The notes: generated by a model from the letters alone, not told the origin. DNA of 64,000 bases from Acridotheres tristis (GCA_037013685.1 CM072885.1:29073795-29137794); one strand, 5' to 3'. Numbered from the stretch's first letter, positions 50,016-63,902 are shown. A program made the numbers and translations.

Positions 50016-53000
50016 AGAGTTGAGCAGTGCTAAATTGCATTGGTTTGGATTAGGGATATGTTATTCAATGGCAGAAAAAGAATTTATATATTTCAGAGTG
50101 TAAATTTTCCACAAGAATTTAATCTTGTGTGACTTCTCTGGTTTGTGAAGGTGGAGAGAGCAGGAAGGGGAGACTTCTCAGGTAAGATACAGGGTAGTAG
50201 TGCTTGCAGAGACAATTGGCAGTTTTGCCTGAATTCTGGAAGACACTTCTTCAATTTTGGAAGTGACATGTCTTATCATAATTACAGTTTTCCAGCTTGT
50301 GGCATTTACACACTGTGATGCTCAGCAGCACACAGACATTGGGTGAATATCCAACCGAGAAATTAGTATCAGAATTTTGAGGCCAGGGTTTCAGACATAC
50401 TGAGGGCAGGTTTTCAGTAATGATGATGAGAGATTCACCCAGGATGTTACCGAATGACATCTAAGTAAGTTTGTAAAGAAAATGGAAGGACAAAATGCAT
50501 CTGCAATCCAATGTTTTCCGAATCAGTGTCACTGAGGGTTGAATTTAGATATCCTGGGGAACTGGGATCTACAGGCTAATCTTCAGGCTTCTCCTGAAGC
50601 TGGCCACCTGCAACATCATTGTGGGTAGAGAGGAAAAGTTCATCCTTAGCTCTAAGAAGGTGGCTCACAGCAGTCAATTTCATCACGGTTAATAGACTTG
50701 CTCAGGAAGTGGGATTCCTCATCCCAGAGAGATGCAAAGTTACAAACTCATGCATAGAAGTTATGGCTTATGTCTCCTGCCGATGAAGAATTCATGGTTC
50801 TGGAGATGGAAAGAGATCATGCTGAAGCAATTCTAAATCTCCAGTTTACTCCTTGCAGCTCTCAGCTGCAAGATCTGAATCTCTCCATAATTTTGAATAA
50901 ACCAGTTATGCTGCATCATATTGGACTAATCAATCCCTATTTTTCCAACGCAGTACTGTAGACTTATATTTACACTGGATTATTTGGGGGGAGCAACTAT
51001 TTTAAAGTGCTTTATTTTATATCTTTATGGCTTTCTTTCTTCTGAGGGCACTTTTCTTGCTAACAACTTTCTTGACCTACACAAACATGAAACTGTAAAA
51101 TAAAAATAATAAAAATACTTAGACTACCTTTCCAAGTTTCCATGCTATTGAAAGTGAAATTAATTCCTCCACTGTTACCTTTTCTCTTTACAATTTTTAT
51201 TAAATAAGATGAGGCAACTTCTTCATTGAAATTTCCACATTTTAACTTGGGGGCAACAAAACACCTGATTCTTCTTTCCCCTTCCTCCTCTCAAACTTTT
51301 CAGGCAAATGAAGTGTAAGTGAGCACTCCCTAGGAATCTCAAAAGAAGGAAGATTTCCTACTCACTGAGACTTTTGTTAAAATATCCTTTAAAGAAAAAT
51401 CCATTTGATGTTTACCAGATGGTCGTAGATCTCAAAGTCCTCTGAAGGCTGAATTCATTGCCTTTACATGAGCCAGAGCATTGTTAGTCTTCAATCAAAC
51501 AATATTTTTTTAAAATTTTCTGTGATTATTCAGTTCCAGGTGGAGCTTGGTTAAGAATGACTCAGACTCACATGGTCCAGAAGCTTTTTCAAATATCAGT
51601 GACACTACAGATTTTATGGACAATTCCAAATACAATATTGTTTGCTGAAATTGTGAGAACAAACATTTTGGGGGAAAGGTGATCTGGTAAATATAAGGAT
51701 TTAAAAAGTATGCAGGTAATAAACTCTCTCTCCCAGCCAGGAAGCAAAAGAAAGAGGTGTATATTCAGAGACATGTCCAACACTTAAGGGAGGAAAGCCA
51801 AATTACCAGGAAATTTAAATCAGACAAAGAGGGCTAATCTCTGAGCACAATGTGGATCATCTCTGCTACTGAAAACAAAAAAACCTAGCTACAAATCACA
51901 ATTACCTCGCTTCTTCATATATTTGGGTTTACAAGGACTGGAAATACTCAAACCAGAGGCATGGTGTTTCTGATGGATTTTGCTGTGGCTTGTGACTGTC
52001 AGTTCCTTGAAAAACAACTAGCAAGTCTCACATTCCTGATCCACATCTTCATGAAAACAGGGCTTCTTTTCCCAAAGACTCCCTTTAGCTTGCTGTGAGT
52101 CCAAAGCTGCAGTCACAAAACAAAACTCAAAGGACAAAGATCCTGAAGGGAGCAGACACAGAAATAAAATCACATAAGGTACAACACCTGTGGACACTTT
52201 GATGGCTAGAACAGTGTGCAGTGATATATTATTTGACCACAAAAAACCCCAGTGGCGATTACTTGGTCTCATAATAGCATCAGGGTGCAATTTCTGGTCC
52301 CTACCCCACCTTGCTTGATTTAATCCAGGGATCTCAGTATCATATTCCATTACACATATTTGCAAGCTATTTGCCTACATTCAGGAACTTTCTTCTTACT
52401 CCAAATGCCATGACAAAAGTCATTGTAAATTCAGAGTGAACTTTAGCATCTCTTCAGTGCTTCCTCCCACTCATCAAATTCAGTTCTGACACTGGAGATC
52501 AGTTCAGGTAATTACTCTTTCAGATACAAAAGTCAAGAACACTAAATTATCATGATTTCTAGTGTTACTTAGCAGTGAAAATTTTAGGATACAGATAGTA
52601 TACAACTGTAGATGGCCAACATGGTCACTTAAGCTACTGTATTTCTGTACCTGGCAGCTCTGAGGAAAAAAGAAAGTCTAGCACTTTTGGTGAAAGATTT
52701 TTTTAAATTTTCCTTAATTTAGATAAAAAAGCCTCATCCTATCCACAATTAGCTCTGCAAAAGAGAGAAAGGATAATAAAACAAAGTCTGTTCAAATCTT
52801 CCCATAGGTTGTTATTTCTTGTAGATGCTTTTCATTTAACAAGTTTTGCAAATGTTGTCATTAATAAACTCCTAATTATTCAGAAGCTACTAAATATTGA
52901 CAAATGTAAGCCTGCCACAGACCTGAAAAATTATTTCTGAAAACAGAATTCTTAATGTTAATTCAGCTTTTCTTGCCATTATAATTTGTTTTCAGGAAAG

Positions 53001-54797
53001 GTAATATTGCTTAGTCTAACTCAGTACAGCACCTAGGACATTCTGTGCACTGTCTGCAACTACTCCTAAGTAATCTTCTTCCCACGTATTTATGTTTATT
53101 TCAAAAGTAGTTCATTCCTTGGTGCATAAGTTTATATCCTATTAAAAAAAAGTAAAAAGTAAAAAAATAGCCACTTAATTTCCATGTATTGAATCTCAAT
53201 CTTAGTAAATGTAGAGAGGAAATATGCAATGATTTTTTGGGACTGTGGTGTGCAGAATAGGCCTGTATCTGGTGTACAATTTCTGTTCCTGATTCCCAGC
53301 ATTGTGCACCCTCTGTTAGTTATTAACATTCATCTGCAGCTCATCTACTTCTAGTAGTGAGGACAACTGTGAAGGCAAGGTACACATGTACAGGCTTTGT
53401 ATTCTTTCTTAAGAACGGCAATGTTGTTGTTATAAACAAGAGAAGTGAAGTAATTGATAAACTTTGTCCTTTCTAAAGGATGTGTCAGAAATATCCAGCA
53501 GTTCTATTATGTTGACTCAGACTATTGTTAGTGTGAAGAGAACTGAGTTCTCCTGTTGCTTCTAATTCAGAAGCATCCTGAGTTACTAAATAAGATATAA
53601 CCTTCTATATTTCATGCTCTTTCTTAGTACTGGCATGACATTTTTTTTCTAAAGAAAGTCTCTCCACTATCCAAATCCCCACTTAACCTACAGAAGGATT
53701 TCTAATTAAATTCAACTGTTTCCTTTGGAGTAGTTCAAGCCTAACTTTACATTCGATTATTGCATTCCATAGCTTTACATTTAAACAAATGTCATTGCAG
53801 GTAATAAAATTAAGGTAGCAAAGATTTTTATCTGGCTAATGATTTCTGGTAGTTAGGGAAAAGGTTCATTCAGATTACAGGGGATTAGCAAAGTATATTT
53901 GTGCAGAGGAGCTACGTGGTCAAATGGAAAACTGGATCTTTAATTCTGAATCTCTCTTCCTTCTTACAACACTAAAGCTTTCTTTGTTACAACACACAAT
54001 ATATTTCTGGTTACCTATTCACTTGAACAAGAGAAAATCCTATCTCTCTGCTGTGATTTGGATTATCTATTATAATTAGCATTAATATGATGCCACAGGA
54101 GAATAAAGGAAATTGTTGGACAAATACTAACACACTACCCACAATTACCATTAGGAAATTACTTAAAGCTAAAAAGGAAAAAAAGTTAAGTGAATCTCTC
54201 ACAAAATGCTAAAAGAGAATTCTCAAAATACACAATAAGCATTTTTAAATCTTTCAACAATGAAAACACATATTTTAAAAATATAAATATATTTTAAATA
54301 TATTTCAAAATATATATGCTTTAAATATACACACATTTTTCCCTTCTTGATGGAATTGACCATTCTTTGAATTTCATCTTACTAAGTGATCTATGCATCC
54401 TTGGTTGATTGAATTTATTCAATTTGAAGATTAAAGCCTTTTGAGAGGAAAATGCTTGACACGTTAATGTAAGATGATGCTTAAGAGTAACCTATATGAA
54501 TACATATAGAATGAATGTATTATCTACACAAATAAACACCAGTTTCAGGTTTCAAGAAACATATTTTTTCAGTTCTATTTAAGAAAGACGTTATACACCT
54601 TAAAACAAACATCAAAGCTACAAAAAAATCTAACCAACAAATAACCTTAGGCATACTGACACTTGTGTATAGCTTTCTGAGTTAATTTGAAATGCAATTA
54701 GTTGTCCCTTGACAGGTTTTCTTTCTCAATAGCTGGGAAAAATAGCATGCAATGCTAATATTTTTGGGACTGTAATAAGGGACTTCAAAAAGAAAAA
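50016..54797. other. AT-rich DNA without recognised gene
   Basis: No exon or RNA gene recognised. The interval 54270-54335 is almost pure A/T with ATATTTTAAA-type words in both orientations and could fold back on itself. The 115-codon minus-strand frame at 52018-52365 has no recognised relative. Confidence 0.55.
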
Positions 54798-54803
54798 AAA
54801 AGA
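54798..54803. repeat. Left 6-bp target-site duplication of LTR 54804-55484
   Basis: AAAAGA directly before the LTR, identical to 55485-55490. It lies in an A-rich stretch. Confidence 0.8.
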
Positions 54804-54920
54804 TGTTGTGGTTTGGTTTATTGTTTTATGACTTTGTTATCCCCTTCTGTTTAAACGGTTTGCCCCATGTTGCAGCCCCTGTTTCGATGTACCTTGGTTT
54901 TTCGCCTTCCCGCCACAGCC

Positions 54921-55056
54921 TTTGTCAGTTATCCCAAGCCCCTCCCAGTTTTCCAGAGCCTTCTTCTTCAGTCTCCCGAATCCCCTCCTACACCTTTGTC
55001 AATCCTCCCCAACTCCTCCCAGCCTTCCAGAGACTTCGGTGTCAGTTATCCCCTTC
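54921..55056 (+). repeat. Imperfect ~74-bp tandem repeat in LTR U3
   Basis: Two long units and a partial third share TTTGTCA, CTCCCAG and TTCCAGAG words in the same order. Direct repeats in retroviral U3 regions often hold enhancer elements. That role here is inferred from position only. Confidence 0.6.
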
Positions 55057-55200
55057 TTGAGACTCTATTTGCTGTTACATGTTACTCCTCACCTACGTTC
55101 TCCCTCACGGGTTAATTGTGTGTTCTTCCCCACCTTGTGAACCTCCCTCAGAATATCCTAATTAATTGATGCATCAGACCCGCCCTTGAAACCTCCCCCG

Positions 55201-55208
55201 TATTTAAG
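55201..55208 (+). promoter_or_regulatory. LTR TATA-like element
   Basis: TATTTAAG about 80 bp upstream of the polyadenylation signal in the LTR at 54804-55484. The spacing fits a short R region. Confidence 0.55.
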
Positions 55209-55282
55209 TTGCTGCACACGAATGTTTTGTTCATTTTGCGGTTCCTTATCCCCAGGTCCAATTCTCTACCCCATCTCTTCCC

Positions 55283-55288
55283 AATAAA
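55283..55288 (+). promoter_or_regulatory. LTR polyadenylation signal
   Basis: AATAAA within the R region of the LTR at 54804-55484. Confidence 0.75.
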
Positions 55289-55484
55289 CCTTTAACTGGA
55301 TCCACAGAAGGAGTCCCTAGCGCTCTTTATTCTTTCCCAGACCAGCTGCCAGCACAGTAGCGTGGGCTACACACCCCTACTCAGGGTTCTCCGTACAGAT
55401 CCCCAAGAGGGGCCACTCTCGGCCAGGCTCTCCCGGAGCAAGGCGGGGTGTGCTGTCGGAGTGGACAGAGGGCGGGCCGCGTCA

Positions 55485-55490
55485 AAAAGA
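55485..55490. repeat. Right 6-bp target-site duplication of LTR 54804-55484
   Basis: AAAAGA, identical to 54798-54803. Confidence 0.8.
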
Positions 55491-58400
55491 GATGAAGAAA
55501 ACAAAAGTATTTGAAAAACAAGATTCGTGTTATCAAAAATTTTAGTAATGAAAGTGACAGTGTAATGGAAGGAATATATTTATTACATTTTCAATCAGAA
55601 AAATGAGGATCAGAGCTAATAGTGAGAGCATACTGGTGTCCACTATCTGTGACTTCCTGGGAGTGCATATTTTCCTTTGTGCTTTTTGGAACATGATACT
55701 ATCCAGACTGAAGTGGTGACAGTAGTTCCCCTCTTCTATGACCTCCCTGTAACTCATCTCATCTTTTTCCACATTCATAATAAAAAGGCTTTCACACCAC
55801 TTACAAGATTTCCTGAGTGGTTCTTGCTTATTTTTTCATTAGTGGAGCATCCCTGTTAGCTGTCTTCATAAGATTCCTCCTGTGGCTTGAAAAATAATCC
55901 ATTTCTTTTGGAAACTTTTGAATTTAGTGATTTTCTGATGCAGTGTACCCTTGACTTCTTCATGTCTAAATGACTTCTGCCCTCATTCATTAACTCGCCA
56001 ATTTCTGACTATTATTTTCTGAATTTCTGGGAATTTAGATTGAAGCCACCAGCTGCCCTTTTATCTTTTACCTATTGATAACCTCAGAGAGAATGGCCAC
56101 AATAGAAATGTTATTATTCCTACCTGGACAGAGATAGGTTAGCAACAGGGAAAGTAGGGACTTTTTTTGTCCTCTACTTGTGAATACTGAGAAATTGATG
56201 GCAGGATAAAATAAACCCCATCAGAATGGAGTATGAATTGAAAAGCATACAGGAAACAGAAAGGAGTAAGGTGGAGGCTTGTAGAGCTGGATGTAATGAA
56301 CAATGAATGAGAAAAGCTAATGACAAAAGTGAAGACTGAAGAGTCAAGGAGCAATAGCAAGAAGATGATATAGTAACTTCATGACCTTGAGAACTATCCA
56401 CTGTAGAACAGCCATGTCAACACATAGAGCAAATATTGGTTACTCCAATTCTCTCTTTTGATCATACAGCTGTTTCAAAGATACCTATCAGGATCATGTT
56501 CCAACTTAGAGAAATGATCACATTTTATGAAAATTTTTCTTGGCACGCAGAAATGTCTGTTAGCACATGAACTGAGAGAGAAAAGTAAATTTTTTTATTT
56601 TCATCTCTCCTGAGACAAGACTCAAAGATGACTGGCGGTTCAGGTGTTTATTTGGAACGTGTCCTATATTCTGTTCATAAATTTTATAATGAAAATGCCA
56701 TCTCTTCCTTTCAAAAAAAAGGAAAGTCCTCACGGAGGTTTGTTTTATTACACATAATCAAGCAGAAAAAACCTGCTTTATGGGGTGTTTATGAGGTAGT
56801 GCCTATATAGAGAGGTGATCTGAGCACTTTCAGATTACTGAATCATTATTACTAGTCTTTTAGTAGTGTTACAAACTGCTTGATTGAAATATGTCCCAGT
56901 GCAAAGTATTTGATTCAAGACACACAGTTAAAGTGCTGTAATCTACATTTAGTAAGGCAAAATGTTATTTGCCCATTTTATGCCAGTATATTGGGGCATG
57001 GATAAACTCTTTTTTACCACAGTGGCCTACTAATACAGTAAATAGAAGGACAGATTGCCTTCTTCTAGCTGTAAAGTTATGGACAGACAGGAAAGATGAT
57101 AGAAAAATATGCTTAAAACTAGGCAGATGGAAACCTATTATGGAAATTTTCAGTCAGAATATGCTGTTTCGCCCTCACTACATAATTTTGGAGGAATACA
57201 GCAGCTTTTCCTGGGAAGAAGGCTCAAAACAAAATATGAGTTTTCATTCAATTAATTAAATTAATGTCTTTCACTTATTATTAGCTGGTGCTGTTAATAC
57301 AGAACTTTAAGTTCACAGAAGGGGTGAGAATATTGCGTCCTTACTCCGCATAAGGCAAAGGCTCTGAGAATCCCTAGGAAAGTGAAGCAATTACAAGGTA
57401 CACAGGACACATGGAAGGACAAAGTCAGATGCTATCAGATCACCTAGAAACTGGGAGCAGATGCTTATGGATGTCATGAGCTGGTCTGGGAGAGCAGCTT
57501 GGACCACTGCAGCTGAAACCAATAATCAAGTCCTTAGAATGAAGCAGTTTGAAGGGTTCTTAGAAATAAAAAGGAGAAAGGGAAGGGGATAAATAGGAAC
57601 AGGAACTGAGAAATCAAGGAATTCCCTTGCATTTGCAGTGGGCTTGGTTTAAGTTTCTTGTCCTTCCCACCTTGATCTTACTGATCCTAGGCTGATTCTG
57701 AATTGTATTCCTTACCATGTATTTTTCAGACCCTGTCCTCATTCTCCCAACTTTCATGCAAATTCATATGCATCTGTGCAGCAATGACACTGAAAATAAT
57801 CTACAATTTCAGTAAAAATATAGTAATTTGAACTTCCTCAAGGTTCTTACTAGTAAGTTCTCTCAGCATTAGCAGAATACTCATCAGAACAAGCTTCAGA
57901 CACATAGCAGAAATTACCCTTCCTTTCCTCAGCACAGGCATTTGACCTTGTGTGCATGTTCATCATTCTAAATAAACTTTATGGCATTTGACATGGATGC
58001 ATACAGTGCCTATGTAGCAGGGAAGCTTGGAATGTTAAATATGACTCCAGGAAAACTGCATTTACACATACGCTGACAGTTCATTTTCAGGTAGGAGCTT
58101 CTCATCCGATTTGTACACAGAAGCCTCAATCTGCAGTCTTCCCACTGTGAAATTTTAGACAGCTCGTCTGCTGAGCCCCTGCCAGACCTATTAATATTTA
58201 TACATTACATACACATTTCAGTCAGAGCATGGAAGTTGCAGATCTCTCTGATTTAGAAGCTATTAAGATTCATGACACCCTTAGCTATTTCATCTATGGT
58301 CCTTAAAGCCTTTGCAATCAGCTTACACTTGAAAAAGAAAGGACAAGTCATTACTGTTCAAGTATTGTCCCACACAGTGTCCATTTGTAGTCTATCAAAG

Positions 58401-61400
58401 AGCAGTTAAGAACTTCAATATATTCATTTATCTCAGAGACACAGATTATTATAGGAGCCATTTTTTCCTTGGAAGAAGAGAGAACAGGGATGCTATTTAT
58501 TCAGTTGCATTTAATTTTGGACTAATGGCCTTTTTAGCTGTGGCTACTTCTCTGCATATGAAATTAATCTAATTCATTTTTTTTGTTCTCACATCTTGTC
58601 ATGCATTTGGGTATGTTTTACAAGGGTACATCGTTATTTTGTCAAGGATATCCATGTAGAGAAAGCACAATCTGCCTTCTGAAATGTAGTGGTGACTCCA
58701 CCTGAAGAAGTCAGCATCCTCCCCTTCTTAAAGGTTTATATGTGTCTTCTTAGAATAGTGCAGTGTTCCATCACATATTTCTTCAGGATCCATTAGAAAT
58801 CCCAAAACCAGTTTTTTTCTAAATTCAAGTCAGTTTTTCTTCTGTAACAGTTCAAGAGTGGCTTAGATCTTCACAGCTCACAATGAATGCAATGAAGGAG
58901 AGGAAGTCAGCATCTCTAGAGATTTATGTCTGAAGTCTGTAAAGGAATACATCTCTGTAGAAGAAAGCAAAGATGAAAAAAATAAAATAAATGTTAGAAG
59001 TCTGAGGATGCTCGGATTTTAAAATAGAATTTGTAACTATGATCTTAAGGGCCTACTGAGAGCTTCTCTTTATACTTAGAACCGGATGTTCTTTCACATT
59101 GGGACATCAGTGATTATCATAATACAATTAGTATCACCACTGTGCTGCTTTCTTGGAAATAGCAAGTGTTATATACTGGTGGATTTTGATAACTCAATCA
59201 CTTGTTTTTCAAAATTTTAGGGGAAATTTTTGCCTAAAAATTTTAAAGAAAACACCGATGTATTGTACTGGTATTCTTGCACAGAAAAAACCCAATTCTT
59301 TAAATGTTGCTCTCAATAAGTTTTTTATTTTGTCTTGTGTGGAGAAGCACATTATGTTCAGAAAAGTAATTCTTCCAGTAAATCCAGAACTTTGTTAATA
59401 GAAAATGATGTTTCTAAATCATCTTACTTAGAGTCTAAAAGGCAAAAAAAAAAAAAAAATAATGCTTGAAATTTTGAAATTACATTAAAGCCTGTGGTTA
59501 GATGTTCTCTTCCTGGGAGCCTGAGTACATGTGCCATAAAAATTGGTGGAAATTTTCACCACTGACTTCATCAGGAAGAAGACACTTACAGCATATGCAG
59601 TCCATCATATATATTTTGCACCTTTTTTTATTTTTCATTTTTTATGTCTAGAAATACTCAATACGATCTTCTATTTAAATTATTTTTTCTCAGCTGCTGC
59701 CTTCATACAGGAAGTCATAGAGTTTCTGTCAGCAATATTATTGTTTTCTGTGTGATAAAATTATGTGCTTGGCAACAGTTTAAATCATAGTTTATCTAAA
59801 AGTTTAATTCCTAAGCAGTTTTTTAAAAATTCAGATTTAACAATGTGTTACTGTTAACAGTAAGCAACGGTTGGCCTCCTAGTGTGAGACAGGGCAACAT
59901 TTTGTGCAGATCTTACAGAGTGCAACCCTCTGACTTTAGAGCACATGCCTTCCAATATGCTTGCAGTATTTCCCATCACTTCACTCTTCAAATGAAGATT
60001 CCTGTTGACAAAATGTGACCGAATTATGACTTGAGGAGATGACATTTGAAATTCTATGATCAGCAGTGGGAAGATCAGGTTCTAAGTGGAGCTGTCCTGA
60101 AAACAGAATATGCATTTTGCTGGAAATGTTGAAACTGTGACATTATTTTCATCCTGCTTCAGAATGGACAGGTGAAAAATATGCAGTTTTTATCAGATGT
60201 CAAGGGTTAAAAAAAATATTTTTTGAAGCAAAAGAATTTGAGTTAGAAATTTTGACCCAGGAACCTGGCTCATAAGCAAAAATCTGGCAAGATCTGGTAT
60301 ATTCTAATTTCCTCATATTGAGAGGAAAAAGTATTTCCTCTGAAAACTTCTTATAAATGTACCTGTTGACTTAATATACATCAAGTGATAAAGGCAAGAC
60401 AAGAAGAGAAAACTGACAGGCATACTTAAGCTTTCCTAAATTCAGGAACAAGTGTGTATATGCACACAGTGATCTTTGAAGAAAACTGGGGAAGAATTTT
60501 AAAAGGAAGGTGCTGTGGGTGCCAGAACACCCTCTGCCGCTGCCAGAACTTACCTCTGATTGATCTGTTGGAGTAGTTTGTAAAGGAGGTGATTGCATGC
60601 CAGTATGACAAAAGCAAAAATAAAAAAAAACCAGTATTTTGTCAAATTCTTACTGAGTATTCAAGAAATTATAAAGTCCTGGAAAATTGAAATTAAGGGT
60701 CTGGAGAGGATTATACTGAGTTCAGTGATGGGATAAGAGGTGATCTAATCTCTGAGGAGACAGGACTGGAAACCAGTGGTGCCCAGTTCTTCCCAGACTC
60801 CCACTGCTTTCCTGGCAGCAGCTCAGAGCCTTGTACACCAAACTTGAGTATGCTTTCAACAGGCTCCTCTTAGGTGGTAACTTTTCAGAACTGGTCCTTA
60901 AAATCTCAAGAGCCCGAGGACCTCCATTTCAAAAGCACTGAGTCTCTTTCAGAAACGGGTATGCTCAAATGTTTCTAACTTTAATTTCTCTTCTGTGCAC
61001 AGCAGTCCACTTCTTTGGATAGCAGCAAGGAAATCTTATGGCCAAAAATAGTGCTTGAACAGCCGCATCATGGAAACAGGATTCAGATCTGACAAGACAC
61101 CTGCTGCATTTACACTATATTAACATGAGAGCTTTTTAAAATTTTTGCTAATGAAGTAAAGGAAAAGAAATCATTACCATATTGATCTTCTGAACAACAG
61201 TTTTAATGTAAACAAGCAACATTAGGACAGATGTTGAATAAATATGTTTCCACTAACAGAGAGATTTGATGCTTTTTCTGACAGTGAGAATTACACATTC
61301 CTGGCAAGGTGAAAAATCTTTCCATCTAGGTCTGGGCTGGCACACCAGTGCTTCCAAGCCATTGTGCAGTGGGCAGTTGGTAGCTGCTGATTTTCCCATG

Positions 61401-63480
61401 AGTATGTATAAGACATGCTACTATTGGGAACGGATTTATAGTGCAAAATGGGGCAGCATAGCAGAACTTCCTTCATAGCACTAAAGGACAAAAAATAAGA
61501 GTTTAATAACTGGAAGGCTGTGAAAGCTGTCCCTACCCTTTGCACCTCCCTGCAGTGCAATGTATAATTCACACACGGCAAAGCACAGTTGCAGGTGTGC
61601 ACAGTGTCAAAAAAGCACAAAATCACTCAGTGAAGAGATCTGTAAGAATCTGATTCATGCTGTCTCTTTAAAATGCTGATTCCTCAGACCCTTCTTTCAT
61701 TTTCTTTACCTCCTGCTATACCACTGACAACTTCTGACCTGCTTTCCATTGCAACCAAACATTCTCTTTGGTAACAAACCTGAATTGTGCTTTTCAAGGA
61801 GGTTTTGCAGTACATCGTTAACTATTTTGGTTGCTTCACATAGCAGGTCATCACTGTAATTATGTAAAGTTGCTGTAAAAGTTGTCATAAATTAGCAGGT
61901 TTCATTTTAGGGTCTAAATAAGCTCCAAGTATATTCAGAAGTGCTACAGAGGAAGGGAGGAAAGTGAAAATAATATATGCACATAGTGTTATGCTGTTGT
62001 TATTGAAAAACTCTTATTTCATGGCAATTCACATAGTAATTGAGCTAGGAAATACTTGTAAGGATATGCAGCTAATATTCAACAAGTGGTAATAAGATGT
62101 ATTTACATTACTGCAGCACAAACTGTGCAAATTCAATTCTCTGCATGTCTCAAGGACATACTCTGTGAGACAAACATCTAAATATAGTTTTCCAAAAGGT
62201 GCCAATAAAGAGGTATTTCTTCTGTTAGATATATTAAAGATTAATTACATTTGGAACAAATCCAGTTAGTTATCAAACTACCCCATATGCCTATTTTGTC
62301 TTTTGAAGCCCCCAAGCAGAAAACCCTATATAGGATAAGCCATCTGGAGATGTGTTATTAGAAAATCACTACTGTAAGGTGTCCCTGATCCAGTTCACAG
62401 GTGTATAACTCGGTTAATTTCAGTGGCATTTTAAATAGTGGCTGGTTAGATACTTGCTTTTCACAGTAGGAACATTTGTCTTGATAACATGAGTATGGTG
62501 TTGTGATTTTCTTTAAGTCACAGTCACTTGGCAATTTGCATATTTGCCTCATACAAAGCTAACTCATCCTTAAAGCTTTTCCGTCCCCAAGTCTGTATTT
62601 CCCAGCATATACATTTATGTGAGCAAATTACTGAAGATGCTGGTTTGTAATAACATAGGTAAAAGATATATTTAAATTATCTGACATGGTTTATAGTATA
62701 GCTTGCACAAAGAAACAAATGCTAAACTTCATTTTCCGATCTTCTTTTCCTGAGAATTTATTGAAATATCATGTAAAGCAAATAAAGCCCAGTTAGCTTC
62801 TTCTGAATAGCTTTTTAAAAATACTTATATCAAAGAAAGAAAATTAAGATGGGTTGGAATAGGTATTGTTTAGGCAAAATTTACTCCATTCTTGATCTTC
62901 CCTGGGAAAAAGACAGTTAAAAATAGTGTTGGGAGATATTTTTCTTGCAAAGATGAGCTAAGCCTCAATTCTACTTAAAAATATTTGAATACAAGAGGAT
63001 AGGTCGGTGGCAGGGATTCAGCTGGCAGAGATCAGACTGACTCCAGTTAAATGACAGTATTTTTCCTCCTTCAAGGTTTCCAAATGTGCCTCTGAAAGGG
63101 AAATTAAATGTGTTGCAGTTTTTGCTCCCAACAATTTCTCTGAGAAACTTCAAGAGGATTAAGTCCTGGACCTAATACAAAGGACACAGTCACTAGTTTT
63201 GGAGAGATTTTTAATGAGAAGTTCCAAATAAAAAATGCACTTCTTTTTTTTTTTCCCTCAGCAATGATTGCCCATTGTTATAAACCGAAAATAAAGAATA
63301 TAAGAGAAATATAACCTGATATATATGAGGAATTAGGAGAGAAATATGATATTTGCATGTACCATTACTCAATGGAAGAATCCTCAGGATCCTGCTTGGG
63401 TTCTAAATGGAAAAGTAATAAGAAAAATATATTGTTTAAGTACTCAGAATTTCCCTCTAGATGACCTCTTGAAAGAGTAT
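55491..63480. other. AT-rich DNA without recognised gene
   Basis: About 8 kb with no recognisable exon, RNA gene or transposon. A purine-rich stretch lies at about 56130-56420, an 18-base A run near 59442-59459, a 16-bp perfect palindrome at 59848-59863 and T runs near 63243-63254. Frames up to 111 codons (61291-61626, minus) lack recognised relatives. Confidence 0.55.
59848..59863. other. 16-bp perfect palindrome
   Basis: TTACTGTTAACAGTAA reads the same on both strands. This could be a chance event or a dimer-type binding site. No further support. Confidence 0.5.
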
Positions 63481-63700
63481 ATGTTTAGATTAGATATTAG
63501 GAAGAAATTTCTTACTATGAGGGTGGTGAGGTACCGAAACAGGTTGTGCAGAGAAATTGTGGATGCCCCATTCCTGGTCAAGGCCAGGCTGGATGGGGCT
63601 TTGTGCAGCCTGGTTTAAGGGAAGGTGCTTCCTCCCATGGGAGGGAAATTTTAACTAGATTATCTTTAAGGTCCCTTCCAACCCAAACCAGCCTATGATT
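63481..63700 (+). mobile_element. CR1 LINE 3' end
   Basis: The text follows the avian CR1 3' terminal region closely: TTAGATATTAGGAAGAAATT, 'GAGGGTGGTGAGG', 'AACAGGTTGTGCAGAGAAATTGTGGATGCCCC', 'CAAGGCCAGGCTGGATGGGGCTTTG', 'AAGGTCCCTTCCAACCCAAACCA' (given here in outline) and a terminal TATGATT at 63694-63700, a remnant of the CR1 octamer tail. It is 5'-truncated, as most CR1 copies are. It is better preserved than the copy at 27967-28320, so probably younger. The 90-codon frame at 63346-63618 runs through it and is not a gene. Confidence 0.93.
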
Positions 63701-63902
63701 AGCTGAATGTTATTCATTGAAACAGTGCTGATGATCACTTCTGGGCAAATAACTATTTGTGCTAGCAAGAAAATTCTAGTGCTTATGCAGTGCAGAATAT
63801 TTACTGTTGAAATAATAAGGAGCTATTTTAATCATATTATAATCTCTCTGAAATTTAAAATCAGACATTAGGTATACTTTCTTCTGTTGTCCCCTCATTC
63901 TT

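Larger units (their letters stand above)
54804..55484 (+). mobile_element. Solo LTR of an endogenous retrovirus, 681 bp (ERVK-like)
   Basis: It starts TGTTGTGG, ends GTCA, and is bracketed by 6-bp AAAAGA duplications, the stagger of ERVK-type (alpha/beta-retroviral) elements. A TATA-like TATTTAAG at 55201-55208 precedes AATAAA at 55283-55288, and about 195 bp of GC-rich U5 follow. U3 (about 54804-55200) is pyrimidine-rich. From about 54921 to 55056 it carries an imperfect tandem repeat with a period near 74 bp (TTTGTCAG/TTTGTCAA starts at 54921 and 54995, and a GTCAGTTATCC word again near 55041). The GC and CpG content contrasts sharply with the flanks, suggesting a relatively young insertion. 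No internal region remains. Overlapping plus-strand frames (54803-55060, 54867-55115, 54922-55140) arise from the pyrimidine repeats. Confidence 0.9.
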
